From positions 2,267,501 through 2,331,500 of the forward strand of contig NC_069131.1 in assembly GCF_026914265.1 (NCBI RefSeq): DNA of 64,000 bases. Direction: 5' to 3'. The position numbers were made by a program, and so were the translations under genes. The stretch comes from Mya arenaria. Its lineage: Eukaryota; Mollusca; Bivalvia; Myida; Myidae. Shown here in pieces: positions 11,742 to 23,574 of the stretch. The notes beneath the pieces are model-generated. The model did no database searches and had not been told where the DNA came from. It saw only the letters and a program-made list of their open reading frames with translations. Each line of letters starts with the position of its first letter. The first letter of the stretch is position 1.

Positions 11742-14700
11742 ATGGCTACACCAGAACTAAAAGCCCTCAGGGATGTTCCTGGTTTCCAGGCCATTTTCAA
11801 GGCCGTGCTGAGGGCACAGATGAAACACTTAGTAAGTTACTTGCTTATATTGAACAAAAATCTATACTGAATTTTACTGTAGATAATAAATGAGGATAAA
11901 TAATAGTCTGGGGAAAATTGTGAGTATAATCAAGTAAAAGCTGAATACTCTTAATGCTGTATCTAGTAAACAGGAATGAAAGGAAACTGAAACAATTAAT
12001 TCCAGATCCATTAATACGATCCATAGAATGTGGGCAATAAGTGTAATCATATCCTTGTGAGAAGAACTGCATACTTTTTCCGTAGTATTATCTGCATTCA
12101 GTTTTTGTTTCGCCTGACTAGGCGACATATACATGTAGGGGTTACTTTTGTCGGCGGTGGCGGTCGTGTCCCGTTTTCACTTTTCCGGGGCATATCTAGT
12201 AAACTATTAGTGGTATGAACTTGAAATTTTATATGTAGATTGATCTCATTGAGGGAAAGTGCAGTGCATAAGAACTGTTTCTCTTGCTTCCATATTTTCA
12301 GAGTTATTGCCCTTTGTTAATTTTCATGCTTAAAGTTTTGTCCGGGGCATATCTTGTAGAATATATATAAGAGTTATCAACTTGAAACTTCAAATGTAGA
12401 TAGATCTCATGGAGGGCAAGTGCAGTGCACAATAACAGTAACTCTTGCTTTCTTAGTTTTAGAGTAACTGCACTTTGTTTATTTTTTCATGCTTAAAGTT
12501 TTGTCCGGGGCATATTTTGAAGAATATAAGAGGTATCAATTTGAAACTTCATAGCTAGATAGATTTCATTGAGGGCAAGTGCATTGCATAAGAACCATAA
12601 CTCTTGCATCTACATGTTTAGAGTTATTGCCCTTTGTTATTTTTCAAGTTTAAATTTTGTCAGGGGCATATTATCATAAATTATAAGAGGTATCAACCTG
12701 AAACTTAATAGGTTGAGACCGGGAGACCGGGGGATGGATTGAAATTCCGGGGGATTATTCCTCCCGCCGGGGGAAATGGCATGTATGTAAAAGGTTGTTC
12801 GTGTGATAACTCAACAATGCCTGCACCCATGGCCCTCATACTTGGAGGTTGTGCCTGACCAGTAGATGACCCCTATTGTTCTTGGGGGTCATCGGGCCAA
12901 AGGTCAAGGTCACAGTGATCTTGAATGGTAAAAGGTTGTCCGTGTGATAACTCGACAATGCCTGCTCCCATGGCCCTCATAGTTGACATGGAAGTTGTGC
13001 CTGACCAGTAGATGACCCCAATTGTTTTTGGGGGTCATCGGGCCAAAGGTCAAGGTCACAGTGATCTTGAATGGTAAAAGGTTGTCAGTGTGATAACTCG
13101 ACAATGCCTGCACCCATGGCCCTCATATTTGACATGAAGGTAGGGCCTGACCAGTAGACGACCCCTATTGTTTTTGGGGGTCATTGGGCCAAAGGTCAAA
13201 TTCACAGTGACCTTGAATGGTAAAAGGTTGTCCGAGTGATAACTCGACAATGCCTGCATCCATGGCCCTCATACTTGACATGGACGTTGGGCCTGACCAG
13301 TAGAGGACCCCTATTGTTTTTAGGAGTCATCGGGCCAAAGGTCAAGGTCACAGTGACCTTAAATGGCAAAAGTGTCTGAGTGATAACTCAACAATGCCTG
13401 CACCCATGGCCCTCATACTTGTCATGGACATTGGGCCTGACCAGTAGATGTCCCCTATTGGCTTTAGGGGTCATTTGGCCAAAGGTCAAGGTCACAGTGA
13501 CCTTGAATGATAAAAGGTTGTCTGAATGATAACTCAACAATGCCTGCACCCATGGCCCTCAAACTTGACTTGGAAGTTGAACCTGACCAGTACATGCCAC
13601 CTATTGATTTTAGGGGTCAAAGGTCAAGGTCACAGTGACCTTGAAAGCAAACTCGACAATTCCTGGACCTATGGTCATCAAACTTCACATGAATGGTGGG
13701 CCTGACCAGTAGGTTACCCCTCTTGACTTTGGGGGTCATCGAGCCAAGGTCAAGGTCACAGTAACATTTAAGCAAAAAAGTTAACTAATCTTCTTCCAGT
13801 GATATCTCAACAATGCCTGAACCTATGATCATCAAACTTGACATGGAAGTTGGGCCTGACCAGAAAATGACCCTTATTGATTTTAGGAGTCATTGAGTCA
13901 AAGGTCAAGTTTACAGTGACCTTGAATGCGAAAATGTTTCGAGTGATAACTCGACAATACCTGCACCCATGGCTCTCAAACTTGACTTGATGTTGCTCTG
14001 ATCTGTAGATGACCCCTTATGATTTTAGGGGTCATCGGGTCAAAGGTCAAGGTCACAGTGACCTTGAACGATAAAACTTGGCAATGCCTGCATCCATGGC
14101 CCTCAAACTTGACATTTAGATTTTTTGTGAACAGCTGATGACTCCTATGGATTTTGAGGTCAAAGATGACGGTCATAACACACTCTTTCCTCACACTTTG
14201 AATGGTCATAATCTTAAAACTGCCTCAATGGCATCCAATGGCAGTGACAAACCAGCTGTCATTTTGGCCCATGCATATTTCATTCAACTGTCCATACAAT
14301 CCTGACAACATGGCGCTCAGGGTGGCATACTGTTTGACAAACATCTCTTGTTTTTAATGGTATGCATAAAAATTATTGGCGTTTTTTAACGCTATGCAGA
14401 TTGGTGTTAACATGTAACATACATGTAACTGTGGATCATCCCTCATATTAACATACCATAGAACCAATATTAAGTCAAGGCTTGTTTGTGTCAGGTTTGC
14501 AGGCTTGTGCTAATTTTAATCTCAGTGAAGAGTCACATGGCTCAATTTTAGGGTACTAGGCTTGTCCCTGTAGTTTCCATTGTTAAATTGTTTGAAACAT
14601 TTTATGAATAAGTCTGTAATATACTATTGAATGCTTTAACATTCAAGGATGAGATGTTAAAGGACAACATGAGTGGCACATTTATTTTACATGTTGAATT

Positions 14701-17700
14701 CTGCATTTTTAGCAAGTCCTTACTGGAGCTGGTACTTCAACTAAAATATATTATGCTATTATCGATGAAAATTCCAAAATTTTAGGAAAGTTTTTCTAAA
14801 GTACCTGAACATCTATAGGTATTTACATTGATTTAGTTCAAACAATATTTATTCAGTATCTTACATGGTACATACAATCACGGGAAATAAATCAGCTTAA
14901 ATAATGTTGTGGATTGGGAAACAAGCTGTACAGCAGCTTTTGTAAATCCCTTTCAACATTATTTTAAATAAAACATATATTTGTATAAAACCACGACACA
15001 TTCTGTCCCCAGATGGAACAAGTAGCAGAACTCACCAATGAGGAGTCTGTGATGTTAACTGCAAACGTGAAGGACGGCACCATCAGCCATGTGGGTTCTG
15101 AGCTCGCGCGGGGATTCCTGGAGGACCATGAGGACATCAAGTCTCAGTTTCTTGGATTCTGTCTAAAGAGTAACGACTACTCAAGATTTTCCACATCGAT
15201 GGCTGATGAATCCTATGGTAAGTACACAATGAATTATTGTAACATTTGAAAAATAAAGAAAGCTTATATTTATTGTAGTTTTAACTTCATATATATGGAG
15301 CAGCAATCAGAAGTTTTCTATATCACTTTCTGAAGAATCCTTTGGTTAACACAGATTGTTTTGTTGTTTGAATAATAAAGAAAGCTTACAAATTAATAGT
15401 TTTACTTTGATATGGAGCAGCAATCGTAAGTTTTCTGTATCAGTTTCTGATGAATCCTTTACTGTATACTAAGTTGTCTCTATATATCTTTTGATATAAG
15501 GCCTTTTTTTTTTTAATAAATTGGTTAACGGATCCGTCGCCCAATTATTTCGAAAAAAAATTTTGTATTTTTTTAAATATTGAAAAAAGTAAATCAGTTG
15601 TGGGTTTTTTTGCGCACATGAAATGATGTAAAACCTGTTGCCTGTTCCTTTGCAACATAAGGATACAGTTTAAAAAAATTGTTTTCAAAATGGCTGCCTC
15701 AATTGAGCTGAGATCATACAAAAAAATAAATTCTTATTTTCAACATACCATCTGCATTTAAACTTTTTTTGTATAACTGACATCAAGGCTGATGTCTGTA
15801 TCAATGGTAACAAATCACATATAAACCAGAGGAAATAGTGTTGCAAATAGGAAAACACTTGCAGTTAGGATGTGCTTCAAAAAACAGCAACAAAAAGTGA
15901 CAGTAAAATCGAAAGTCTGTAATAATATTGACTTAAAATGTGACATTATTTTAAGGTGGAAGAGTATAAAATGCTTATATAATGATAACATTAATTTGAA
16001 TTTGAAATTGGTAGGAGAGAAAATTGGACTGTAAAGCCAAACATATATGTGTATGACAAAGTGAGCATTTGAACATATTAATATTCATTATAATATTGAG
16101 GCATTGAAGACATTGTGTTGCATAGAAATCAAAACATACTTAAGCATATCAAATGTCATTCATATATATCTATGAACATGTCTTTCCTGTTTGTTGTTAT
16201 TTTGATCTTTTGGTTTTGGGTTTCGCAACAAACGCTATGAAAAATACATGTACATTTTTTCAAAAAAATCTGTTAACCAATTAATAAAAAAAAATGGCCT
16301 AAGGAGGAGTATATATATGACACCCATGAACTAGTTTCACAATCATATTTTAAATTCATTCAATGACTCAAGTTTATAAATGACCTCTTAGTTTAGACAT
16401 AATACATTTTACAAAGATTGTGAAGTAAGATTGGATAACTTATACGAAGTTACTCTCGTTGGCACGATGTTGTGTGAGGGTGTGGTCTTGTGTTATTGGG
16501 TTAAGTGGTATACCCAAAGAAAACCCACTTGTTTGGCTTGGTGACCAAACTGGCATGGGCCTAGGCCCAGAATCGAGCCATGGAACCTTGGTGAGAAGCA
16601 TTTAGTGCGCTGAACACTGCTAACCGGACAAGCAAATAACCTCTTGAGTGTGCTACAAAGATAGATACAAATTGAAAACAACAAGCACTCTTCAAATTTG
16701 TACATTATATAGTTACGGGTATCTTCACAGTGTCTAAACTATTTTCAGAGCACACTGAGTCGGAGTTGTCTGCTATCCCCCTACCCCCTGAGCAACCTGC
16801 AAAGCTACCCCATGAGCGTCAAGCTAGGCGGGCTCCCCCACCTCAAGAGCAGCCAGCTAGGCAACTTCCCCAACTGGAAGAGCAGACTGTTAGACAGCCT
16901 CCACCACCTCCCACATACCAGTCCTCCAGTGTGGATGCTAGTGAACCTCCAGTCATGAAACAGTTTCGAGGTTTTAAAAGTTTAAAACGGTACACACATG
17001 GTGCAAACCCAGAGAGTGCGGACTCTTTCCCAGCTCGTAACAGTTCTCTACCTGAGTTAAGTGCTGAGGATACAAAGTTTGTTGAGAGGGAAGAAACTAC
17101 GGAGAAGATTTCAACTGATGCTGGTAAAACTTATACGGTGCAAGATGTTACAAATAGAGAAAATGAGAACATGGATGAAGTGCATGATGCCAGAGAAAGA
17201 GAAAATGAAGTTGCGACTAAAGAGGAGATGGACTCAAGTGTTGGTCACGAAATTACTAAACAAGATGAGCATCATGAAAAAGATGGCACAAACATTGAGA
17301 AAGATGCTGACACCACAGTTGTTGACATGCAGATTGATGCAGGTGATGATGATGATGTGAAGGCAGATGATCCTGAAAATCTTGCAAACATTCAGACACC
17401 ACCACCGCCTCCTCCTGGGACTTCAGGTCAGCAAGCAAAGCGAAGATCACGTAGAGGGATAGTCAGATATCATCCTTACCCAGACTCTACACAAGCCAAG
17501 GACAGCATTTCACCTTCAATACAACAAGAAAAGGAGGTTATTTCCACTAATGTAGCAAGTGGGAAGGACAGTATTGCCACTGAAAGACAACAAGGAAGTA
17601 ACCCTGGTCTGCCTCCTGGAATACCTCCAGACAGCTCCCCAACTTTAACACAAACAAAGGATGTTTTGCCTGCTCAACCACAGCAACTAGACAGTGCTGC

Positions 17701-20700
17701 AATTGTAAGGCCACTCGAAAAGGACATTATTACTCCAGCTAAAGCTTCAGACAATATTTCCTTTGTAAAACCACTAAATCAATATGATATAGTGGAACCT
17801 ACTCGGCGAGAAACAAAAGTTTCGGAAAAAGATGAATTTGATATGGACTTCGAAGAAGATTCAAAGACATCATTTGATGAACTGGACCCAGGCTCTTCAC
17901 CTTACATCAGAACAGTAACAGTAGCCAGCAGGAAGACTCTGCCATCTAAGCCCAAGCGTAGAAGTTGGAGAGGCATCATAAGGAATGAAGAGGCTGTGAA
18001 ACCTGTAGACAAGGCTAAAGAGCCAAGTGATTTAGACAAAAAGACAGGAGAAGATGTTAGTGAGAAAACAGATTTGCCAAAAACGAGTTCAGCCACTGTT
18101 GCAGTTAATATAGATGAGAGTAAGAAGGAAAGCACTGATATGGATACAAGTACATTCAAAGAAAGTATTAGAAGGTTTTATTCTGAAGATAGAAATAGGC
18201 ATTTGTATACTGAAAGAACATCTGTAGGGGCAAATCAAGGTGACACAATTGAATATAGGAAAGAAATGTCTGACAATGAACCAGCTGTATCAAATGTAAG
18301 TCCTAAGGAAGCCTTAGAAAGGGAAACCTACGTTGAGAAACCAGACCCTGTAGAAGTAAGCCTTCCTGTTAACTCCCGCAGTAACACAGAGTCAGTGAAG
18401 AAGAGAGATCGCTTTGCTTTCATCAGGAGAGAACCAATAAGAAACCAACCTGCTGCCATTCCAAGCACTGATACTGATACTGATACAAGTAAGAGGAGCA
18501 GATTGAAAAGCCCCCAAACCTCTAGCTCAGAGAGAAGCTCAGATACCATACCAAGGTACATCACTACACAATCACCAGTTACCAGCTCAAACACCATACC
18601 AAGATATAGCGCAACACAATATCCAGCTACCAGCTCAGACACTGTACCAAGTTACAGCAATACACAATCACCAGCTACCAGCTCAAACACTATACCAAGA
18701 TATAGCGTAACACAATATCCAGCTACCAGCTCAGACACTGTACCAAGTTACAGCAATACACAATATCCGGCTACCAGCTCAGACAAGGTATCAATGTACA
18801 GCACTACATCCACTCCGGTTACCAGCTCAGACACAATACCAAGGTTCAGCAATATAAAATATCCGGTTACCAGCTCAGACACCTTTCCAAGGTACAGCAC
18901 TACACAATCTCCGGTTAATAACTCAAACACCGTACAAAGGTACAGCACAGCACAAACTGCAGTTATCAGCTCAGACACCATACACAGATATAGCACTACA
19001 CAATCTCCAGTAACAAGCTCATATACTGAACAAACTGAAAGGGGCAGGTATGAAAGTTCCCAAAGGCAGACAGACACAGATTTAAGATCCAAGCATGATC
19101 AATCTGCTATTCAAAGCTCTTCTAGTGATAAAATTAAGCCACCTTATGTTGAAAGTCCTCAGTTCTCAAACAAAGACAGGCATTCAGAAATTGTTCCAAG
19201 ATACAAGACTTTACATGCAGAAGATACTGATGAAGTTAAGCCCACTTATGAGGAAAGTCCTCAGTTGTCAAACAGAGACAGACATTCTGATACCATTACT
19301 AGAGACAAGAGCTCACATGTGGAAGATTTTGATAAAGTAAAGCAACCTCAAGTTTCAAACAGAGATAGACAATCTGATAATATTCCTAGATATAAGACAT
19401 CTCAAGGGGAGACACGGAGACACACCTACATTGAATCCAACCCTGCTAGTCCCTCAAGTAGCAGCGTTAGCAGTGAGAGCAGTAGCTCTAGCTCTGACTC
19501 TGAGTCCAGTGAGGACGAAAATGAGGAGAATAAGCCAAGTCCAAAATTTAAGCCTGTACAAACTGAAGAGAGCAAAGCAACTGATGAGCCAGAAGTTCCA
19601 GCTGAGAGAAGAAAGGAACAAGAGAAAGAAAAGCATCTAGATGCCAATGATCCTGGTAGAAAGTTAAGTCCTGTGAAGAACGTAGGGGGACAGAGCATCA
19701 TACAGGCTGTGACAGCTGATCCTATTGCTGCTACTCAATCCAAGGTTGCGTTTAAACTGGGAAAAAGTAAGCTCCTCAATTATAAGTGTAAAAGTCTTAC
19801 TTAGAAAGAAAATTAATTGAAGTATTGTCATAGCCTTAGTGTTTACCTTATGCAAAATAATTAATCTTGGTCACAACTAGAGTTAAAGCAAAAGAGTTAT
19901 GGAAGGGTTCTACATCCTGTTCTTTTTGCTATCACCCTTCTTCCCTCATAGAGACCAGCATGTACACCCTTCTGGCTTCATGGAGACCCACATGGGCACC
20001 TTTCTGGCTTCATGGAGATCAACATGAGCACCTTTCTGGCTTCATGTAGACCAGCATGGGCACCCTTCTGGCATCATGGAGACCAGCATGTACACCCTTC
20101 TGGCTTCATGGAGACCCCCATGGGCACCTTTCTGGCTTCATGGAGACCAGCATGGGCACCTTTCTGGCTTCATGGAGACCAGCATGGGCACCTTTCTGGC
20201 TTCATGGAGACCAGCAGGGGCACCCTTCTGGCTTCATGGAGACCAGCATGGGCACCTTTCTGGCTTCATGGAGACCAGCAGGGGCACCTTTCTGGCTTCA
20301 TGTAGACCAGCATGGGCACCCTTCTGGCTTCATGGAGACCAGCATGTACACCCTTCTGGCTTCATGGAGACCCCCATGGGCACCTTTCTGGCTTCATGGA
20401 GACCAGCAGGGGCACCTTTCTGGCTTCATGGAGACCAGCATGGGCACCTTTCTGGCTTCATGGAGACCAGCATGTGCACCCTTCTGGCTTCATGGAGACC
20501 CCCATGGGCACCTTTCTGGCTTCATGGAGACCAGCAGGGGCACCCTTCTGGCTTCATGGAGACCAGCATGGGCACGTTTCTGGCTTCATGGAGACCTGCA
20601 GGGGCACCTTTCTGGCTTCATGGAGACCAGCATGTGTACCCTTCTGGCTTCATGGAGACCAGCATGGGCACCTTTCTGGCTTCATGGAGACCAGCAGGGG

Positions 20701-21934
20701 CACCCTTCTGGCTTCATGGAGACCAGCATGGGCACTTTTTTGGCTTCATGGAGACCAGCATGTGCACCCTTCTGGCTTCATGGACACAAGCATGTGTACC
20801 CTCTCGGCTTCATGGAGACCAGCATAGGCACCTTTTTGGCCGAATGGAGACCAGCATTGGCACCCTTCTGGCCTCATGGAGACCAGCATGGACACCCTTC
20901 TGGCTTCAGAGATAGTCAAATATTTCTTCTGTTTTGATAAAAAACTTATTTGGTGGGGGAAACTTATTTGGTGGGGGAACCTAGACCTATATCAATTGAA
21001 CACAATTCCAAATAGTTCATGTCAAATTCTCTATAATCTATAAATTCATCACATTCGGAGACAATGTGCCATTTTCTGCCTTAGTATCCTGTCCCGATTT
21101 TGAAACATTCTTTTTAAAAACAGCCTAAAACCCTAGTCATTATCTAAAACACGTAAAAGATCATTCAGCTGAAACTTGGTACACATGATACTGATCACAA
21201 TATGAACATAAGGGTAAGAACTCTGGCTTCATTATTTGAAGAATGATGTTCCTTGATTGACTAAAGAAACGGACATGCGTTGGTAGCTGCTTGCTTGTAA
21301 TTGCCATAATCAAATTTCATTGTAGTAAAAACTCCTCTTATCCTCCTGAATAATAAATCTATTTCGGTTATTTATCATCTCTAGTTTACTGTCTTGTTCA
21401 TGTGATTTGGCTATTCCTTAATCCAAATACTAGGGACAAGTTTGTTCGTTTGTTTTTACCTATTCCGTTTCATTGAAAATTATATAGAGGATGGTGTTTT
21501 GTTTTTGACATGTGTGTAAGATTCCAATATATTTCTCAGTGTGTGCTAAGAGTTGCTCTCCCATGAGTGGAATATTTACTTTTGGTTTATATGAGCTGAA
21601 ATATATTGCAATCTTCACCAAAACAAATATCAGTTCAATTTACTTCATTCTTGTTTTCATAAAAATTATCTATAATGGCAAAAATGTGCTAAATGGTCAT
21701 GGATTTTTTCTTCTAAACATGTTGTGCATTTTCCTCTGTTTCGCACAGGCTTAAATATAAGATATGGTGAAGTGATAATACTACTAGATCATTGTTTCAA
21801 TATGATAGTTCAGTTTCAAGTATATGTTTTAATTACTGTATTTTTTCACCAAATGTGAATGTGCTGTTATTTAATTTATTGTCTCATATTTTCCAGAGCC
21901 CCTGCTACAGAAGCCATTGTGGGAGAATTCCTGA
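11742..21934 (+). CDS. Four-exon gene for a 1122-residue disordered repeat protein, function unknown
   Basis: Exons 11742-11831, 15013-15217, 16731-19766 and 21897-21934 join in phases 0, 1 and 1, each with GT-AG ends, and total 3369 nt. An acceptor AG at 11718-11719 implies an upstream untranslated exon. The first 98 residues (exons 1-2, MATPELKALRDVPGFQAIFK...) look folded and helical. The rest is low complexity: a Pro-rich part, an acidic part, two related basic motifs (KRRSRRGIVR and KRRSWRGIIR), about ten 16-residue repeats of type SSDTIPRYSTTQSPVT (about 18535-19030), three about 33-residue repeats with SNRDRHSD, and a Ser/Asp/Glu run. KVAF near the C-terminus fits the RVxF motif that binds protein phosphatase 1. 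An apparent stop at 19804 lies past a good donor (GTAAGC at 19767) and is intronic; splicing instead gives the C-terminus KKPLLQKPLWENS. I do not recognise the family. Nuclear or cytoskeletal scaffold is only a guess. Confidence 0.75.
12180..12715. repeat. Tandem array, 156-163-bp unit, about 3.4 copies (intron 1)
   Basis: The word TCCGGGGCATAT recurs at 12185, 12341 and 12504 and, as TCAGGGGCATAT, at 12660. Each unit also holds CTTGAAACTTC, GATCTCATTGAGGG and GAGTTATTGCCCTTTGTT. Diverged relatives lie at 23930-24290 in a SIAE intron, so the family is dispersed as well as tandem. Confidence 0.85.
12790..14175. repeat. Tandem array, about 146-bp unit, 9-10 copies, with GGTCAnnnTGACC cores (intron 1)
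   Basis: CAATGCCTG recurs at about 12815, 12956, 13102 and 13248 and onwards, a 140-146-bp period that decays towards the 3' end. Each unit contains AAAGGTCAAGGTCACAGTGA and CCTTGAA or a variant, then CCCATGGCCCTCA and CCTGACCAGTAGATGACCCC. Four units keep a perfect AGGTCA-CAG-TGACCT inverted repeat (13345-13359, 13489-13503, 13627-13641, 14050-14064). Open frames across it are spurious. Confidence 0.9.
15183..15475. repeat. Triplicated exon-2 donor region, units of about 128 and 117 bp
   Basis: The end of exon 2 and its donor (15183 onward) is followed by two decayed copies starting near 15311 and 15428. Shared words are AAG(A/T)TTTTC, CTGA(T/A)GAATCCT, AATAAAGAAAGCTTA and GGAGCAGCAATC. The donor GGTAAG is changed in both later copies (GGTTAA; lost), so only the first works. 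Confidence 0.7.
15499..16300. mobile_element. TIR element of about 800 bp in intron 2 (MITE-like)
   Basis: The left end AGGCC, a T run, AATAAATTGGTTAACGGAT (about 15499-15533) is matched in reverse by ATCTGTTAACCAATTAATA, an A run, GGCCT (about 16268-16300). The interior is AT-rich with no transposase-like ORF. Superfamily unassigned. Confidence 0.65.
19942..20915. repeat. 32-bp minisatellite, about 30 copies (intron 3)
   Basis: The unit is CTGGCTTCATGGAGACCAGC followed by ATGGGCACCTTT, varied mainly at AGCATG/AGCAGG/CCCATG and CACCTTT/CACCCTT. The unit contains no TAA, TAG or TGA and 32 is not a multiple of three, so all three plus frames stay open and encode the same 32-residue repeat. It sits between the exon 3 donor (19767) and exon 4 acceptor (21896), hence intronic. 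Confidence 0.95.
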
Positions 21935-22535
21935 GTGGGTGTCAAACTGAAAGATGAAAATGTGCCATTGTCCATTGAAGAAGCCAGATTTTATCAAACA
22001 TTATGTATTGTTAAGAATTGTATTTTAAATATTTCTGTATTTATTTATACTAGAGTGTTTTATATTAGTTTTTTTTCAGTAGTTACAGACTTACAAACTA
22101 TGAAATTTTAGAGACTGTTTTCTTTGATTATAACAGGATTTATTTAGTGTTAGAATCTATAAATGTTACTATATTCTGATTTATATTAATATGACCGAAT
22201 GATGAATTCTGCTGTGTCGGGTCATTATACTTGCCTAAGAATTTATTGAAGCCTTGGGTTTGTTTTTTGTTTTAATATAAAAGGTTCATGTTTCTATTAC
22301 GTTTTTGAAAACCTAGTTTTGCAAAGCGCTTTTTATATAAATATGAAATCTTATTACTTTTAACAAATTGTATAATATTTTTTACATTAATTCTTTGTTA
22401 TGCATTCTTATATACATGTACAGTTTAAATCATTGTTTTGTTTGATTTTTTGTTAATTGTCAAAGATGAATGATTAACTGTTTTTGGTGTTAGGTTCATT
22501 AAACAAGATGAGACCTGTCAACCCCATAAACACCA
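21935..22535 (+). other. 3' untranslated region of the 1122-residue protein gene
   Basis: AT-rich sequence after the inferred stop at 21932-21934. An ATTAAA at 22498-22503 is a possible polyadenylation signal; AATAAA at 23252-23257 is another. I cannot choose between them without transcript data. Confidence 0.45.
22498..22503 (+). promoter_or_regulatory. Candidate polyadenylation signal ATTAAA
   Basis: First canonical-type hexamer about 565 bases after the inferred stop at 21934, just before a SINE. Confidence 0.35.
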
Positions 22536-22690
22536 GATCCGTGGCCTAGTGGTTAGGGCGTCAGCGGCAACAAGTGGCAATTCCTTGTTTCGAGCTTCAC
22601 ATGGGACTTGTTGTAATCTGACCGTTGCTGACCAAGCTTCTTATAAAAGATGGGTAGCTTTTCCCTTCCTGCCAGGCGCCTGGCATAATG
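22536..22690 (+). mobile_element. tRNA-derived SINE
   Basis: A-box-like TGGCCTAGTGG (22542-22552) and B-box-like TGTTTCGAGCT (22586-22596) have tRNA-like spacing, followed by a non-tRNA body with a CCAGGCGCCTGG palindrome. The anticodon arm is not tRNA-like, so it is a SINE and not a tRNA gene. Confidence 0.65.
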
Positions 22691-23574
22691 GATAGAAATA
22701 TGTAGTAAATATGTTTATCAATCAAGGTGTCTGTTAGTTCAGTGGAATGTCGCTAAACTGGGAGGGGTGGCACTATAATAAACAAACATTTCACTGTGCT
22801 ATAAATGTAACGCAGTTAGTTGTGTACCTATTAATATTTTGTATAGTCATAACATTAATTTCAAATCAAAGAAATGTTATTAAATAATAATGCTTCAAAT
22901 ATTTTAATTACTTGTACTTGAACTATAATAATTAATCAGTGATTATTATACTGTTCTCATATATAATGAACATTTTAGTGAAGAACAAGAACTAACCAGT
23001 CATTCCTTCTAAAATGGTCAAACCATTTCATGTTCTTCTTAATTGTGCTTTACATAAATTGCTATTGATTTGGTGAAACGTTTATGTAGATTTATGTTCT
23101 TATTTAGTTTATTCTGATATGACGTGTGTGCTTTTTCATTTTTTTTATTTATTTGTAAGTCTGTTGGAGTATGTACGCATAATCTGAAATGATGATATTG
23201 CTCTCTATAATATTGACAATCGTGTGATGATTTCTATATATACACCAAAATAATAAACGATATTTCTACACAGTTGATTTGACTAACCTTAGATTAGAAC
23301 TAACATGGAACCTAATTTGCGTGTTATGTGAAATGTAAGTCTACTCCATAACTTTAACAAGCTGTATCCTGTATAGTTATAAGGCAGGATAGCCTAGGAG
23401 GTGTTACACATATCAGTTGAGGCCGTTTTTAATAAAACGTACCATTTGAAGATAATTCATAATTGTTTGATGAATTGAGTAGCTCTTTAAATATGGGCAA
23501 AACTAAAGTTCTGATAATTGGATTCATTTAATTCTCATCCGTTTAGACACAAACAGAGCAGTGATAACTCCGAT
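22691..23574. other. Spacer between two convergent genes
   Basis: AT-rich with no ORF of note. The overlapping words TTTAAT and AATAAA at 23428-23436 offer a polyadenylation hexamer on each strand: ATTAAA for the minus-strand SIAE, about 140 bases past its stop, and AATAAA for the plus strand. Confidence 0.45.

Noticed and set aside
19767-19804. Stop codon at 19804 as the end of the long plus-strand gene
   Set aside because: It lies after a consensus donor GTAAGC at 19767. Splicing to 21897 keeps frame and gives a compact C-terminus.
20012-20937. Three overlapping plus-strand ORFs of 171-293 residues
   Set aside because: All are the same 32-bp repeat read in three frames, between a good donor and acceptor.
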